64,000 nt of DNA from Castellaniella hirudinis_A (GCF_047468865.1 NZ_JBLGTV010000007.1:80886-144885); one strand, 5' to 3'. Counted from the first letter of the stretch, positions 34,752 to 44,254 are shown. The notes: generated by a model not told the origin, from the sequence alone. Numbers and translations: made by a program.

Positions 34752-34866
34752 TTACTCCTTGAACACGTCATCCACCTGGGCATCGACAAAATCTGGCGCT
34801 TTCAGTCCTTGACCGCGCCACCCAAGGCCTGGGCATCCAGGATATTTAGCAATCAGACGTTCAATT
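34752..34866 (-). pseudogene. Two nested orphan Rpn C-terminal tails
   Basis: One tail (LKAPDFVDAQVDDVFKE, stop at 34752) and, just upstream in another frame, a second (AELNV-stop-LLNILDAQALGGAVKD) both match the end of the family. The stop stands where Trp is expected. Downstream of them on the minus strand, 34600-34745 matches the spacer that separates the array members at 62217-62513. This was therefore once a tandem array that has collapsed. Confidence 0.65.
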
Positions 34867-35037
34867 CCGCTGCCTGTGCCGTGCGGATGCGTTGACCATG
34901 AACGGCGCGCCGATTCCCTTTGTGCTTTTTCCCATAAAATAGCGCCCATGCGCTGCTCTGTACCCACCAAACCCAAGAAGGAATGCCGTCCGTGTCAGTC
35001 GTCATCGCCGTTGTCATCCCTTGCTGTCGCGTGACGC

Positions 35038-36093
35038 ATGCGGGGTAGTGCATTGGATGCGCCGCGTTCGCGGGCGGGTTCCGGCATGCCGGGGGTCATT
35101 GATCTGCAGCAGGCCCGCCTGGGCGGCTTGCAAAGCCTGCGGGCCATTGCCGCCTTTGGCGTCGTGTTGCAGCATGCGATTTATTATGCCTGCCAGGCGC
35201 TGGGCCTGGATTATATGCAATACCTGCGGATTGGCTTCGGCGGGATGGGCGTCAATCTGTTTTTCACGATTTCCGGGCTGGTCATGGCCGGCTGCCTTTA
35301 CCAGGGAAACCAGTTTTTCTGGAACCGGCTTCAGCGCATTTACCCCGGTTATTGGCTGACGATCGCGGTATCGGCTGTGCTGCTGGCCAATCCCGTTCAT
35401 CAATGGTCGTTCAGCTGGCCCAGTTTTTTTCTGGCCCCTGCCGATCTCAATAACAGCTATCGTATCCCGTATTGGACGCTGGCCTACGAACTGGGGTTTT
35501 ATTTCCTGGTGGCCTGCGTGATCGCCCTGCGCTGTTCGGTGCGGACGATGACCCGGTTGTGTGTCACATGGCTGCTGTTGATCGTGGTGGTGTCGCGGTA
35601 TACCGAGGTGTCCGTCGTGGCGCCCGGGCTGTGGCTCTGGCTGTCGCCCTATAATATCTTCTTTATTGCTGGCTTCTTGCTGGGCCTGCACTATCAGGCG
35701 GTTCGCAGCCTGCCTTCGGTGCCCTTGGCGCTGGCCGCGGTCGTGCTGTGCGCCTTGGGCGAGATCCTTTATACGATTTCATCCGCAGGGGCATGGATGC
35801 TGTATGCCATGGGGCTTTGCGCGGTTTTGCTGCTGGGGGTGCGCCATTTGCACGTGCCCTGGCTGGAGCGCGTGGGGGATGCCTCTTATGGCATTTACCT
35901 GGTGCATGCCCCGATCATTGTCTTGTTCATTGATGCGGCGCAAGGCTGGCTGCCCGGGTTTTATGCGCTGATGCTGGCGTCCCTGGTGTTCTCGATGCTG
36001 GCCGCCACCGCCTATGGTCTGGGGGAATTCAAGTTATACAGCCTTCTCAAGAAAAAGACCCGATCCCTGGCGGCCCTTCGCGGCCGTGAGTAA
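35038..36093 (+). CDS. Acyltransferase-3 (OafA/YrhL-like) membrane protein
   Basis: A 351-aa inner-membrane protein with about ten hydrophobic helices, predicted to transfer acetyl or other acyl groups to a surface sugar. The catalytic motif region is LQSLRAIAAFGVVLQHAIYY, with the family Arg and His, followed by GFGGMGVNLFFTISGLVMAG and FFWNRLQRIYPGYWLTI. The last helices include YGIYLVHAPIIVLF. ATG 35038 or 35086 could be the start. A second member follows after 46 bases, so they are probably cotranscribed. Confidence 0.85.
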   Translation: MRGSALDAPRSRAGSGMPGVIDLQQARLGGLQSLRAIAAFGVVLQHAIYYACQALGLDYMQYLRIGFGGMGVNLFFTISGLVMAGCLYQGNQFFWNRLQRIYPGYWLTIAVSAVLLANPVHQWSFSWPSFFLAPADLNNSYRIPYWTLAYELGFYFLVACVIALRCSVRTMTRLCVTWLLLIVVVSRYTEVSVVAPGLWLWLSPYNIFFIAGFLLGLHYQAVRSLPSVPLALAAVVLCALGEILYTISSAGAWMLYAMGLCAVLLLGVRHLHVPWLERVGDASYGIYLVHAPIIVLFIDAAQGWLPGFYALMLASLVFSMLAATAYGLGEFKLYSLLKKKTRSLAALRGRE

Positions 36094-36139
36094 GTAGCGA
36101 ATCAAGCCGCCGTATAGCTAATACAAGCCACCGTAGAAA

Positions 36140-37243
36140 ATGAAAAGTCTGAATACAAGCTATCTGCCCCGCCTGGATCATCTCAGGTTTTACGCCGCCG
36201 CCCTGGTTCTGGTCTATCACTATTTTCATCATTTTGTCGGCAATGTGGTGTTTTCCAACCCGGTCGCCAGCCTGGTCAATGAAGGGCATGTGGGGATTGG
36301 CCTGTTCATGGTACTCAGCGGCTTTATATTTTCCGTGATTGCCCAGCACAAGACCGTCCGCTATGGCTGGTTTGTCTATAACCGATTCATTCGGATTTAT
36401 CCGCTATATATATTCGCTGTTTTCCTGGCGGTGACCTTGATGGTCTACAACCAGGGGCAAAACCGCAGCGTGTTCGACATCATTGCCTGGCTGCTGGCGT
36501 TCAGGCCCGAAACCATCGCCCAGTTGTCCTATTTTTCCCATCTCTGGACGATCCCGGTCGAGTTTTCTTTTTACCTGCTGTTCCCTTTTTTGCATGCGTT
36601 TTTCCAGCGCTGGGGGGTCAAGTATTTCGTCGGCCTGTCGCTGCTGCTGCTGATCGTCCGTTCCGGGGTTTATCTGGAATTCGGTTCCGTGCGTTTCCTG
36701 GCATACGAAACATTGTTTGGCCGCCTGGATCAGTTCCTGATCGGCTACGTTTGCGGCTGGCTGTACAGCGCCGGGGGCGGCCGGCGCTGGTTTTCAAACG
36801 CGCTGGCGCTGCCCGTGTCCCTGGGCGTGCTGTTGTTTGCCGTCCGCTGGCTCAATCACCATGGGGGGTCGCCCAATATGGATGCCGCCTGGTGGATTGT
36901 CTGGCCTTTGGTCGAGGGCCTGGCCTGGGCGCTGTTGGTGCTGTCTTATATGTATTTTCGTTTTCGCCTGCCGGCGGCGCCGGGAAGGTGGCTGGCCAAG
37001 CTGGGGGAATTCAGCTTTTCCATCTATGTGGTGCATATGTTTGTCGTGATCGTCGTGGCCAAGCACATCCCGCTGATTCCCCTGCTGGGCGACGAAGCCG
37101 CCAATGTGGTGCTCAATGCTCTGCTGGTCGCCTTGCCCGCCACGCTGCTGGTGTCCAGCCTGACGTATTACCTGATAGAAAAGCCGTTTTTGCAGTATCG
37201 GCGCGTCTATGTGCGCGACCTGCCGCCGCCTGGTCAATCGTAA
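36140..37243 (+). CDS. Acyltransferase-3 family membrane protein, second copy
   Basis: A 367-aa multi-helix inner-membrane protein of the same family but only distantly similar to its neighbour. Landmarks are PRLDHLRFYAAALVLVYHYF with Arg and His, GHVGIGLFMVLSGFIFSVIA, YNRFIRIYPLYIFAVFLA, WTIPVEFSFYLLFPFLHAF and FSFSIYVVHMFVVIV. Such pairs modify exported polysaccharide or lipid-linked sugars, which fits the glycan genes downstream. The specific substrate is unknown. Confidence 0.85.
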   Translation: MKSLNTSYLPRLDHLRFYAAALVLVYHYFHHFVGNVVFSNPVASLVNEGHVGIGLFMVLSGFIFSVIAQHKTVRYGWFVYNRFIRIYPLYIFAVFLAVTLMVYNQGQNRSVFDIIAWLLAFRPETIAQLSYFSHLWTIPVEFSFYLLFPFLHAFFQRWGVKYFVGLSLLLLIVRSGVYLEFGSVRFLAYETLFGRLDQFLIGYVCGWLYSAGGGRRWFSNALALPVSLGVLLFAVRWLNHHGGSPNMDAAWWIVWPLVEGLAWALLVLSYMYFRFRLPAAPGRWLAKLGEFSFSIYVVHMFVVIVVAKHIPLIPLLGDEAANVVLNALLVALPATLLVSSLTYYLIEKPFLQYRRVYVRDLPPPGQS

Positions 37244-37288
37244 GCGCGTAGATCCCCAGGCCACAGCCGTGTCCGAGCCAAAGCCACT

Positions 37289-37503
37289 CGAGTTCGACAG
37301 TTGCGCTTACAACTTATTGATTGATAAGGAGCCAGCTTAAAAACACCCCACTACAAATTGATTTTTTTCCATCTCACGCTATCTTCTACGAAGATGATGT
37401 CACTATGACCCATATTTATAATCCGGTCAGCATATTTAAGCGGCTGTAGTGGCACGTAAATTTTCATTTAAATCAATGGATTAAATCCATACTGTCGAAC
37501 TCG
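37289..37503. repeat. AT-rich segment bounded by 13-bp inverted repeats
   Basis: CGAGTTCGACAGT (37289-37301) and its exact complement ACTGTCGAACTCG (37491-37503) enclose about 190 bases of AT-rich non-coding DNA, very different from the GC-rich flanks. Just outside, CCGAGCCAAAGCC (37274-37286) and CCGAACCAAAGCC (37514-37526) form a near-perfect direct repeat. The pattern recalls a miniature inverted-repeat element, though no transposase family can be named. No gene is seen in 37244-37538. Confidence 0.5.
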
Positions 37504-37538
37504 GGAAGCCACGCCCGAACCAAAGCCGCCCCGGGCTA

Positions 37539-38453
37539 CTACCCTCGCCCGCGGCGCAGAAAAGCCGTCCAGCGCCAGGATCTCGACCGCTGCATGGCGT
37601 CCAGTCGCTCCGCCAATTGGTCGCGTTCTGTGGCGGCGGTTTGCAGGGCCTCGCGCAGCGCATTCAATTGGCCGTTCAAGGCGTCGATTTCCGCAAAGGG
37701 GATCTGCCCCCAGGTGCGCAGCCAGGCGGCTTGTGCCGCTGTCGGCGGCTCGGGCCGGGGGTCGGCGACAGCGTCGGACGGGGTCGCCCGCATGATGATC
37801 TGGTACGCCCGGCCCGCGGGGTTGCCGGCCAGGTGCTGGCGCAGGGGCGGGGGCAGGGCATCCCAATAGGCGGCGAATTCCGGGTGGTGCGGCCCGGTGT
37901 CCGCGGTGCTGGCCTGGGTGACGGCAAACCCGGCCTGCAGCAGCATCTGGCGCAGGCTGTCGCGGGTGAAAAAATGCACGTGGGTGCGATCCAGCAGGCC
38001 CGTGTCGCGGTACGGGAAGGCATCGCACAGCAATGCCGCCAGTACCCCGCTGTGGGCGATGTTGGGCACCGAGACAATCAGGTGCCCCCGGGGGGACAGC
38101 AGCCGGCGCAGCTGCCGCAGGCAGGCCAGGGGGTCGTGCAGGTGTTCCAGCACATCGGCGGCCAGGATGGCGTCGAACGCGGCATCCGCCAGGCCGGCGG
38201 CCCAGTCGGGGGATTCCAGATCCGCAACGCGGGCGTCGATGCCCTGGGCGCGGGCGGCCTCGGCTGCGGCGGGGTCGGCTTCCAGGCCGATCAGCTGGCA
38301 CTGATAATGCCGGGTCAGCACCACCGACATCGCCCCGGCGGCGCAGCCCAGTTCCAGTACCCGTTTTTCACTACCCACCAGCCGGCAAATCTGCGCAGGG
38401 GTGCTGTCGTCATCGGGGTCGAATTGATAGTCGTAACGTGATGCGCTGGACAT
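37539..38453 (-). CDS. SAM-dependent methyltransferase of the polysaccharide export operon
   Basis: A 304-aa cytoplasmic protein. The class I motif is RVLELGCAAGAMSVVLTRHY, then LIGLEADPAAAEAARAQGID, DAILAADVLEHLHDPLACLR and GHLIVSVPNIAHSGVL, which together make a Methyltransf_23-type domain. The last 60 residues form a coiled coil (QLNALREALQTAATERDQLA). Such coiled coils are common in proteins that act with Wzt on chain termination, so capping of a surface polysaccharide by methylation is plausible. Order on the minus strand is wzm, wzt, then this gene (42 bases after wzt). Confidence 0.83.
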   Translation of the reverse strand: MSSASRYDYQFDPDDDSTPAQICRLVGSEKRVLELGCAAGAMSVVLTRHYQCQLIGLEADPAAAEAARAQGIDARVADLESPDWAAGLADAAFDAILAADVLEHLHDPLACLRQLRRLLSPRGHLIVSVPNIAHSGVLAALLCDAFPYRDTGLLDRTHVHFFTRDSLRQMLLQAGFAVTQASTADTGPHHPEFAAYWDALPPPLRQHLAGNPAGRAYQIIMRATPSDAVADPRPEPPTAAQAAWLRTWGQIPFAEIDALNGQLNALREALQTAATERDQLAERLDAMQRSRSWRWTAFLRRGRG

Positions 38454-38495
38454 GGCTCGGGCCTTTGCGGCGGATTCAAATAGGGTGGGGATGAC

Positions 38496-39884
38496 TTAAA
38501 CCCCGGTGTCCGGTTCGGGCGGGGCGGTTTTCAGTTCGATCCCCAGCATGGGGATGCCCACCAACCCAGCCGATACCGCGCTGCATTGCGAACGAAACAG
38601 CAGCGCGTCGTGAATCCAGTGATGTTGGACGTGGTCTTCCTGGGTGCCGTCGGCCACGGCCACGGCGATTGAATAATCGCCCACCGGCAGCAGCGGCATG
38701 GGAAACCGGAAATGCGCGACCAACTGCTGGCTGACCGTGGCCGCGACGGGATTGTCGGCGGTGCTCAGGTAGGTGTTGTCGCCAAATAGGGTCTGCCCCA
38801 GGCGGTCTTTGACGTAAAAACCCACAATGGGGCGATCCAGCGGCTGATGGATGGCGATATGGATGGTCAGCACGGCGACTTCGCCGCCCACCACCCAGGC
38901 CAGGCGTTCGCCGTCCGGGTTGGTCAGGAAAACATCCGTCACCTGCGCCCCGCCCTGGCCGAAGCCGGCCTGCCCGGGGTCGAAGCGAAAGACTTCCAGG
39001 TCGTTGCGCAAATTGCTGGCATTGAGATACGGCAGGCGGGCGTCGCGCCATTGTTGGGGCTGGGCGGTTTCCGTCTGCCTGCCGCGCACCGCCTGCCGCT
39101 GGTTCTGGCTGCCGAACAGCCAGGCCAGATAGGATTCGCAGACATCCTTGGCGCTGCCTTGCTGCTTGATCTGCCCGTCGGCCAGCCAGATGGCCCGCTG
39201 GCACAGGTTGGTGACGGCGCTGCTGTCGTGGCTGACAAACAGAATCGTGCCGGTTTCGCGGAATTTCCGCAGGAACCGCATGCATTTCTGGGTAAACAGC
39301 GCATCGCCCACCGCCAGGGCCTCGTCGATCACCAGGATATCGGCATTGACATGGGCGATCACGGCAAACGCCAGGCGCACGTACATGCCCGATGAATAGG
39401 TTTTGACCGGCTGATCCACAAAATCGCCGATGTCCGCGAACGCGAAAATGTCGTCCAGGCGTTCATCCACCTGGCGGGGGCTCAGGCCCAGGATGGACGC
39501 ATTGAGATAGACGTTTTCACGCCCGGTGAATTCGGGGTTGAAGCCCGCGCCGAGTTCCAGCAGCGCGGCGATGCGGCCTTGCACCGCGACCTCGCCCTGG
39601 GTGGGCGTCAGGGTGCCGCAGATCATTTGCAACAGGGTGGATTTGCCCGACCCGTTGCGCCCGATGATGCCGATGGTTTCGCCGCGCCGCACCTGGAAGC
39701 TGATGTCGTCCAGGGCGTGGAATTCACGAAACAGCGGGCGGCGGCTGAAGTGCTGCAGCAGGCGATCCTGCGGGCGCTTGTACAGGCGGAACGTCTTGCC
39801 CACCCCGCGCACGTCGATGGCGATTTCGGCGGCTTCGGGGGGTGTGGGCGTGGCCGGCCGGCTAAGATCAGAGCACATCGGCAA
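38496..39884 (-). CDS. wzt: ABC transporter ATPase for polysaccharide export, with C-terminal sugar-binding domain
   Basis: A 462-aa protein. The ATPase has Walker A GIIGRNGSGKSTLLQMICG, the signature segment VKTYSSGMYVRLAF, Walker B ILVIDEALAVGD and the switch His in LFVSHDSSAV. After residue about 290 an added beta-sandwich domain (VTDVFLTNPDGERLAWVVGG to HHWIHDALLFRS) matches Wzt proteins that recognise the capped end of an O-antigen. It drives export of undecaprenyl-linked glycan across the inner membrane with Wzm. It overlaps the wzm gene by 17 bases. ATG 39878 is an alternative start. Confidence 0.9.
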   Translation of the reverse strand: MPMCSDLSRPATPTPPEAAEIAIDVRGVGKTFRLYKRPQDRLLQHFSRRPLFREFHALDDISFQVRRGETIGIIGRNGSGKSTLLQMICGTLTPTQGEVAVQGRIAALLELGAGFNPEFTGRENVYLNASILGLSPRQVDERLDDIFAFADIGDFVDQPVKTYSSGMYVRLAFAVIAHVNADILVIDEALAVGDALFTQKCMRFLRKFRETGTILFVSHDSSAVTNLCQRAIWLADGQIKQQGSAKDVCESYLAWLFGSQNQRQAVRGRQTETAQPQQWRDARLPYLNASNLRNDLEVFRFDPGQAGFGQGGAQVTDVFLTNPDGERLAWVVGGEVAVLTIHIAIHQPLDRPIVGFYVKDRLGQTLFGDNTYLSTADNPVAATVSQQLVAHFRFPMPLLPVGDYSIAVAVADGTQEDHVQHHWIHDALLFRSQCSAVSAGLVGIPMLGIELKTAPPEPDTGV

Positions 39885-40677
39885 AGCCTTTTTTCAGTTT
39901 ATGGAAGGCCGCCAGCCCCGCCCAGGCCACCCCGCAGGCCACCAGCAGGTACAGCCCCAGGGCGGTGAAATTCGGCGCCTGGCCATGCAGGATGACGGCG
40001 CGGGCCTGCTCGATGATGACCGTCAGCGGGTTGAGCTGAAAGAAAATATGAAACCGCGCAGGCAGGTTGGAAATCGGGTAGAACACCGGCGACAAAAACA
40101 TCAGCACCATGCTGACCAGCCCCATCAACTGGGCGATGTCGCGCAGATACACCCCCAGCGCGGCCAGCAGCCAACTGATGCCCGCCAGCATCACCAGATA
40201 GGGCAAGAGCACCACGGGCAGCCACAGGGCCGTCCAATACAGGTGGTGTTCCAGTGTGGCGAAGAACACCAGCAGGACAATCACGCTGATGGCCGCGTGA
40301 AACAGCGCCGAAATCAGGTTGACCACCGGCAGGGTATCCAGCGGAAACAGCACGCGCTTGACGTAGCTGACATTGGAGACCACCAATACCGGGGCGCGGT
40401 TGAAGCATTCGGCCGCCAGCCCGTGGATGATCAGGCCCACGAAAAGCTGCAGGGCATAGTCCAGCGGCGAGGTCGAATCCGCCGACCAGCGGGCCTTGAA
40501 GATGCCGCTGAACACAATGGTATAAACCGCCAGCATCAGGATGGGGGTGAACAGCGACCAGGCCAGGCCGCCGGCCGACCCGCGATAGCGCCCGAGGATG
40601 TCGCGCCAAGCCATGCGGGCGATCAGTTGCCGGTGTCGCCACAGGGCGGGAAACTGGGTGGTCAGGGTGGAGTTCAA
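39868..40677 (-). CDS. wzm: ABC-2 type permease for polysaccharide export
   Basis: A 269-aa inner-membrane protein with six hydrophobic helices, matching the Wzm/ABC-2 permease family: LIARMAWRDILGRYRGSAGG near the start and SPVFYPISNLPARFH with LNPLTVIIEQARAVIL near the end. It pairs with the ATPase encoded directly after it. The only start giving the full N-terminal helix is TTG 40677; no ATG lies nearby upstream. The operon is divergent from the glycosyltransferase gene at 40896, with about 220 bases between. Confidence 0.9.
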   Translation of the reverse strand: MNSTLTTQFPALWRHRQLIARMAWRDILGRYRGSAGGLAWSLFTPILMLAVYTIVFSGIFKARWSADSTSPLDYALQLFVGLIIHGLAAECFNRAPVLVVSNVSYVKRVLFPLDTLPVVNLISALFHAAISVIVLLVFFATLEHHLYWTALWLPVVLLPYLVMLAGISWLLAALGVYLRDIAQLMGLVSMVLMFLSPVFYPISNLPARFHIFFQLNPLTVIIEQARAVILHGQAPNFTALGLYLLVACGVAWAGLAAFHKLKKGFADVL

Positions 40678-40895
40678 GACAGGAAGAATCGTGAGGACAG
40701 GTAGAATCGAAGTTTACCAGTTGACGCGGAAATCCTTGGCCGCCCGGCGCGCTCGCGGGTGTCGCGTCCGCTGGCTTCATCGAGAAAAAACGCCGCCCCG
40801 CCGGGGATGGGCGCACTGGGAAGCAGCAGACGCTTTGCCTGCTGGTTTCGCCCCGCCGTGGGTGTGCATTGGAAACAATAATCGGGATAATCGAG

Positions 40896-43800
40896 ATGGG
40901 CGATGAACTGGATGCCGACCGGCGCTTGCAACTGGCCAAGGCGCGGGCGCAGGCGGCGGATGTCTGGCGGGCGCAGGTGGAAACCGGCGCGGTATTGCAC
41001 CGGCAGCGGGCCGCGCATCTGGATGCCCAGGCAAAGCGGCAGCAGGTGGTGGCGCGTCGCCTGCAGCATCATGTGGATGAACTCAATGCCGTGCTGGATG
41101 CGCGGGATGCGGACATCAGCCGCCAGCAGCGGGAAATCGCCTGGCTGCGGGAACAAATTCGCCTGTGGCGGCTGGGGGGCATCCGACGCGCCCTGCGGCG
41201 CGCGCGCGCGATCCTGCTGCGCCGGCCCCTGGGATCCGACCTCGATCAGGGCCGCCCGGCTGCCGATGCGGCGGCGGCCCCAAGCGCGCAGGCAATCTCC
41301 GCCTTGACTGCGGGCGGTTGCGCCGCCGCGCCGGGTGCGGATGGCGCTGCCCCTGAAGCCTCGGCCTTTGCGCCGGATGCGGATGGCGCTGCCCTCGAAG
41401 CCCCGGTCTTTGCGCCCGAGGCCCCCTTTGCCGCAGGCCGGCAGGCCCGACGGGACACGCTGCCCGATCTTTGGCTGATCACCGCCCTGGGGCACACGCC
41501 CGCCGTCGCGGCGCAGTTGACGCCGATGCTGGCTGCGCTGGTCGGCCGGGCCAATGTGTTTCTGTGGGATCTGGGCGAGGCCGCCTCGGCGGATGCCGGC
41601 CTGCCCGATGCCATCCAGGCGCAGGTCGCGGGCCATGCGACGGTGCCGGGCATCCGGGAAGACTACGCGCTGGCGCGCCAGCGCGTGCGCCAGGCCCATG
41701 ATTGGCTGGCCCGGCAGGCCCCGGAATGCACGGCCTTGGTGCTGGGGTCGCACTGCAAAAGCGTGCTGCCCGCGCTGGCGGGCTGCCCAGTGCCGCTGTT
41801 GTGCGTGCTGCCGGATGCGGCCGTGTACGCCGATGACATTTATTTCTGGCAAGAGCTGTTCTTCTGGTCGGATTACACGGCGTTTACCAGTGCCCCAGCC
41901 CGCCGCCAGGCGCTGGCGATCTGTTCCTACCTGCGGTCCGACCATGTGGGCCTGTTGCCGGGCGCGCCCTGGGCGCCCCCCGTTGCCCCGGATGCCGCCG
42001 CGCCCGCCGTTTCCGCCGTTCCCGCCGCGTCGAATGCCGCTGCCATGCCAGCGGCCCCGGGTGTCGTTGCATCGAATGACCGCGCCTCATTGGTGGCCCC
42101 AGATGCCGCCGCGTCCGCCGCGCCCCTGGCCACGCCTGCCGCCGCCGATACGCCTGCCACCGTGCCCCCCGCCGTGTCGCAGGTGCTGGGGTGGGGCCCC
42201 GCCAGCCGCGCCGGGGGGCTGGATGCCTTTGTGCAGTGCGCGCAGGCGCTGCACAAAACGGGCGCCGCCGCCGGTTGGCATTTTCTGTGGCTGCTGGACG
42301 ATGCGGGCACCGCGCCAGACCCTGAATTCCTGCTCGACCTGCGCGAGGAAATCGCTCAGGCGGGTTTGTCCGATCTGGTCACCCTGGACGTTCTGGCCGA
42401 AAAGCAACGGGCCGATCCCGGCCTGTTCCAGCAGGCGGCGGTATGCCTACTGCCCGCCCGCGCCGACCTGTCGGGCTCTCCCGCGGGATACCTGCTGGGC
42501 CAGGGCGTTCCCGTGCTGGGGTTTGCCGGGACGGGGGCCATGGCCATGGCAATCGCCGACCAGGGGTTTGCCCAGCCCTGCCTGGCCCCTCCGGGGGATG
42601 TGCCCGCCCTGGCCCAGCGCCTGCGGGCTTTGACGGAAGATGCCGTGGCCCGCCGGACGCTGGCGGCGGCCCTGGCGCGGGCGGATTGGCGCGCCTTGGG
42701 CACGGCGGCCTATGCCGATGCCGTGCTGGGCTTGTGCGCCCTGGCCCGCGCCCGGATGCAACAGGCGTGGCGGGACGAGGCCGTCCTGGCGTCTTCGGGC
42801 CAGCTCGATGCGGCCTTCATGGGCGAAATCGTCAATCTGAAGGACGAGCCCGTCTGCAGCGACGCCCTGAACTACATTCAAGCCTGGCGCTGCGGCATGG
42901 GCGCGCGCAGGCCCCGGGCCGGGTTTCATCCGGGCATTTATGCGCAGTATCATGCTGCCACGCCCACGCCCACGCCCACGCCCACGCCCACGCCCACGCC
43001 CACGCCCACGCCCACGCCCACGCCCACGCCCACGCCGTCGGTCGCGCCGCCCACCCCGTTTGCCGATTACCTGGCCCGGGGCTGCCCCGCCGGCCCGTGG
43101 GATTATCCGGTGATCCGGCCTGCGCCGGCCCCCGTCGCATCGGCTTCCCCCGTGCCTCCCGTCGCATCGGCCTCCGCTGCACCTCCCGTCGCACCGCCCG
43201 TCGCGCCGGCCCCCGCCATCTCTCCCGCCGCGCCGTCCACCCTGCGCATCGCCTTGCACATCCACGCCTATTACCCGGACATGCTGGTGGACATGATCGA
43301 GCGCCTGCACGTCAACCAGACCCGGCCCGATGTGTACGTCAGCGTGCCGGGCCAAGCCCAGCAGGCGCAGGCCGCCGACCTGCTGGCGGATTACCGGGGG
43401 CGGGTGCGGGCCATCGAAATCGTGCCCAACCGGGGGCGGGACATCGGCCCTTTCCTCACCACCTTCGGCCCCCGGCTGGCCCGCGACTACGACCTGATCG
43501 GCCATCTGCACACCAAGCGCAGCCCCCACGCCGACCGTCAGGTGATCGACCGCTGGCGCGTCTTCCTGATGGAAAACCTGCTGGGCGGCCCGCAGGGCGG
43601 GGCCATGCTGGATCAGATTGCCGCGCAGATGGCGGCGCACCCCCAGTGGGGCATGGTATTCGCGGATGATCCGCTGCTGCTGGGCTGGGATGGCAATCTG
43701 CAGTGCGCCCAACTGCTGGCCCGGTGGATGGGGGTATCAACACTGCCGCAGCAGTTTCTGTTTCCGGCGGGCACCATGTTCTGGCTGCGCCCCCAGGCTT

Positions 43801-43964
43801 TGCAGCCCTTCTTGAACCTGGGCCTGCGGTACGACGATTACCCGGATGAACCCCTGCCCGTGGATGGCAGCGTGCTGCACGCGCTGGAACGCTTGTTTGG
43901 CGCCATCCCGCCCGCGCTGGGCCTGCCCGTGGCCGTCACCAGCGTGCCGGGCCTGAGCCGTTAG
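40896..43964 (+). CDS. Large glycosyltransferase with C-terminal RgpF (rhamnan synthesis) domain
   Basis: A 1022-aa cytoplasmic protein. Residues about 5-85 form a coiled coil. An Ala/Pro-rich linker leads to a GT-B-like region (LWLITALGHTPAVAAQLTPM to DYTAFTSAPARRQA), a second Ala/Pro-rich linker, and a GT4-like half (VLGWGPASRAGGLDAFVQCA, AAVCLLPARADLSGSPAGYL, GQGVPVLGFAGTG). A Thr-Pro run encoded by (ACGCCC)n at 42960 follows. The RgpF domain is at about 775-1015: LRIALHIHAYYPDMLVDMIE, NRGRDIGPFLTTF, DLIGHLHTKRSPH. RgpF-type enzymes build rhamnose-rich glycans. ATG 40896 is preferred to TTG 40869. It probably makes the glycan exported by the divergent wzm/wzt. Confidence 0.82.
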   Translation: MGDELDADRRLQLAKARAQAADVWRAQVETGAVLHRQRAAHLDAQAKRQQVVARRLQHHVDELNAVLDARDADISRQQREIAWLREQIRLWRLGGIRRALRRARAILLRRPLGSDLDQGRPAADAAAAPSAQAISALTAGGCAAAPGADGAAPEASAFAPDADGAALEAPVFAPEAPFAAGRQARRDTLPDLWLITALGHTPAVAAQLTPMLAALVGRANVFLWDLGEAASADAGLPDAIQAQVAGHATVPGIREDYALARQRVRQAHDWLARQAPECTALVLGSHCKSVLPALAGCPVPLLCVLPDAAVYADDIYFWQELFFWSDYTAFTSAPARRQALAICSYLRSDHVGLLPGAPWAPPVAPDAAAPAVSAVPAASNAAAMPAAPGVVASNDRASLVAPDAAASAAPLATPAAADTPATVPPAVSQVLGWGPASRAGGLDAFVQCAQALHKTGAAAGWHFLWLLDDAGTAPDPEFLLDLREEIAQAGLSDLVTLDVLAEKQRADPGLFQQAAVCLLPARADLSGSPAGYLLGQGVPVLGFAGTGAMAMAIADQGFAQPCLAPPGDVPALAQRLRALTEDAVARRTLAAALARADWRALGTAAYADAVLGLCALARARMQQAWRDEAVLASSGQLDAAFMGEIVNLKDEPVCSDALNYIQAWRCGMGARRPRAGFHPGIYAQYHAATPTPTPTPTPTPTPTPTPTPTPTPTPSVAPPTPFADYLARGCPAGPWDYPVIRPAPAPVASASPVPPVASASAAPPVAPPVAPAPAISPAAPSTLRIALHIHAYYPDMLVDMIERLHVNQTRPDVYVSVPGQAQQAQAADLLADYRGRVRAIEIVPNRGRDIGPFLTTFGPRLARDYDLIGHLHTKRSPHADRQVIDRWRVFLMENLLGGPQGGAMLDQIAAQMAAHPQWGMVFADDPLLLGWDGNLQCAQLLARWMGVSTLPQQFLFPAGTMFWLRPQALQPFLNLGLRYDDYPDEPLPVDGSVLHALERLFGAIPPALGLPVAVTSVPGLSR
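42960..43036. repeat. Hexanucleotide microsatellite (ACGCCC)n in the glycosyltransferase gene
   Basis: Twelve perfect units plus a partial one, encoding a Thr-Pro run between the GT4-like and RgpF domains. Copy-number change would alter linker length without breaking frame. Confidence 0.95.
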
Positions 43965-44029
43965 TCCAGGCAACGGTTTTGTGTGAATTTTGCCTAATGT
44001 AAAGTCGAAAATGAAAAAAGCAGGTTTTT

Positions 44030-44254
44030 ATGCAGGCCATGCCTGCGGATATCCATTTGCCCACTGCGTCTTATGCCGATGATGGGGAAATAGTTCTTCC
44101 TTGGTTCCTGGGCCAGCGCCGTGCAGAGATGTCTTTTCTCGGTGAGGGTCAAATCGGCTGCACGATGCGTGAAAATGGGCGCTATGTTCCTGGCGCTGAA
44201 ACGGCCAGCCCATCCTCTTTTCCTGCCGGTCTGCGGGATTACCTGCGCCGTTGA
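44030..44254 (+). CDS. Small hypothetical protein
   Basis: A 74-aa open frame (MQAMPADIHLPTASYADDGE to SSFPAGLRDYLRR). It has no membrane segment, signal or recognised domain. The composition is ordinary and the end (P-A-G-L-R-D-Y-L) looks like a small helical cap. AGCAGG lies upstream of the first ATG; ATG 44039 is another start. It lies between the glycosyltransferase gene and the candidate RNA and Abi locus. Coding status is uncertain. Confidence 0.4.
   Translation: MQAMPADIHLPTASYADDGEIVLPWFLGQRRAEMSFLGEGQIGCTMRENGRYVPGAETASPSSFPAGLRDYLRR

Noticed and set aside
42960..43036. Tandem repeat considered as a CRISPR array
   Set aside because: Units are 6 bp with no spacers; it is a microsatellite in a coding frame. 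No CRISPR array or cas gene was seen in the window.
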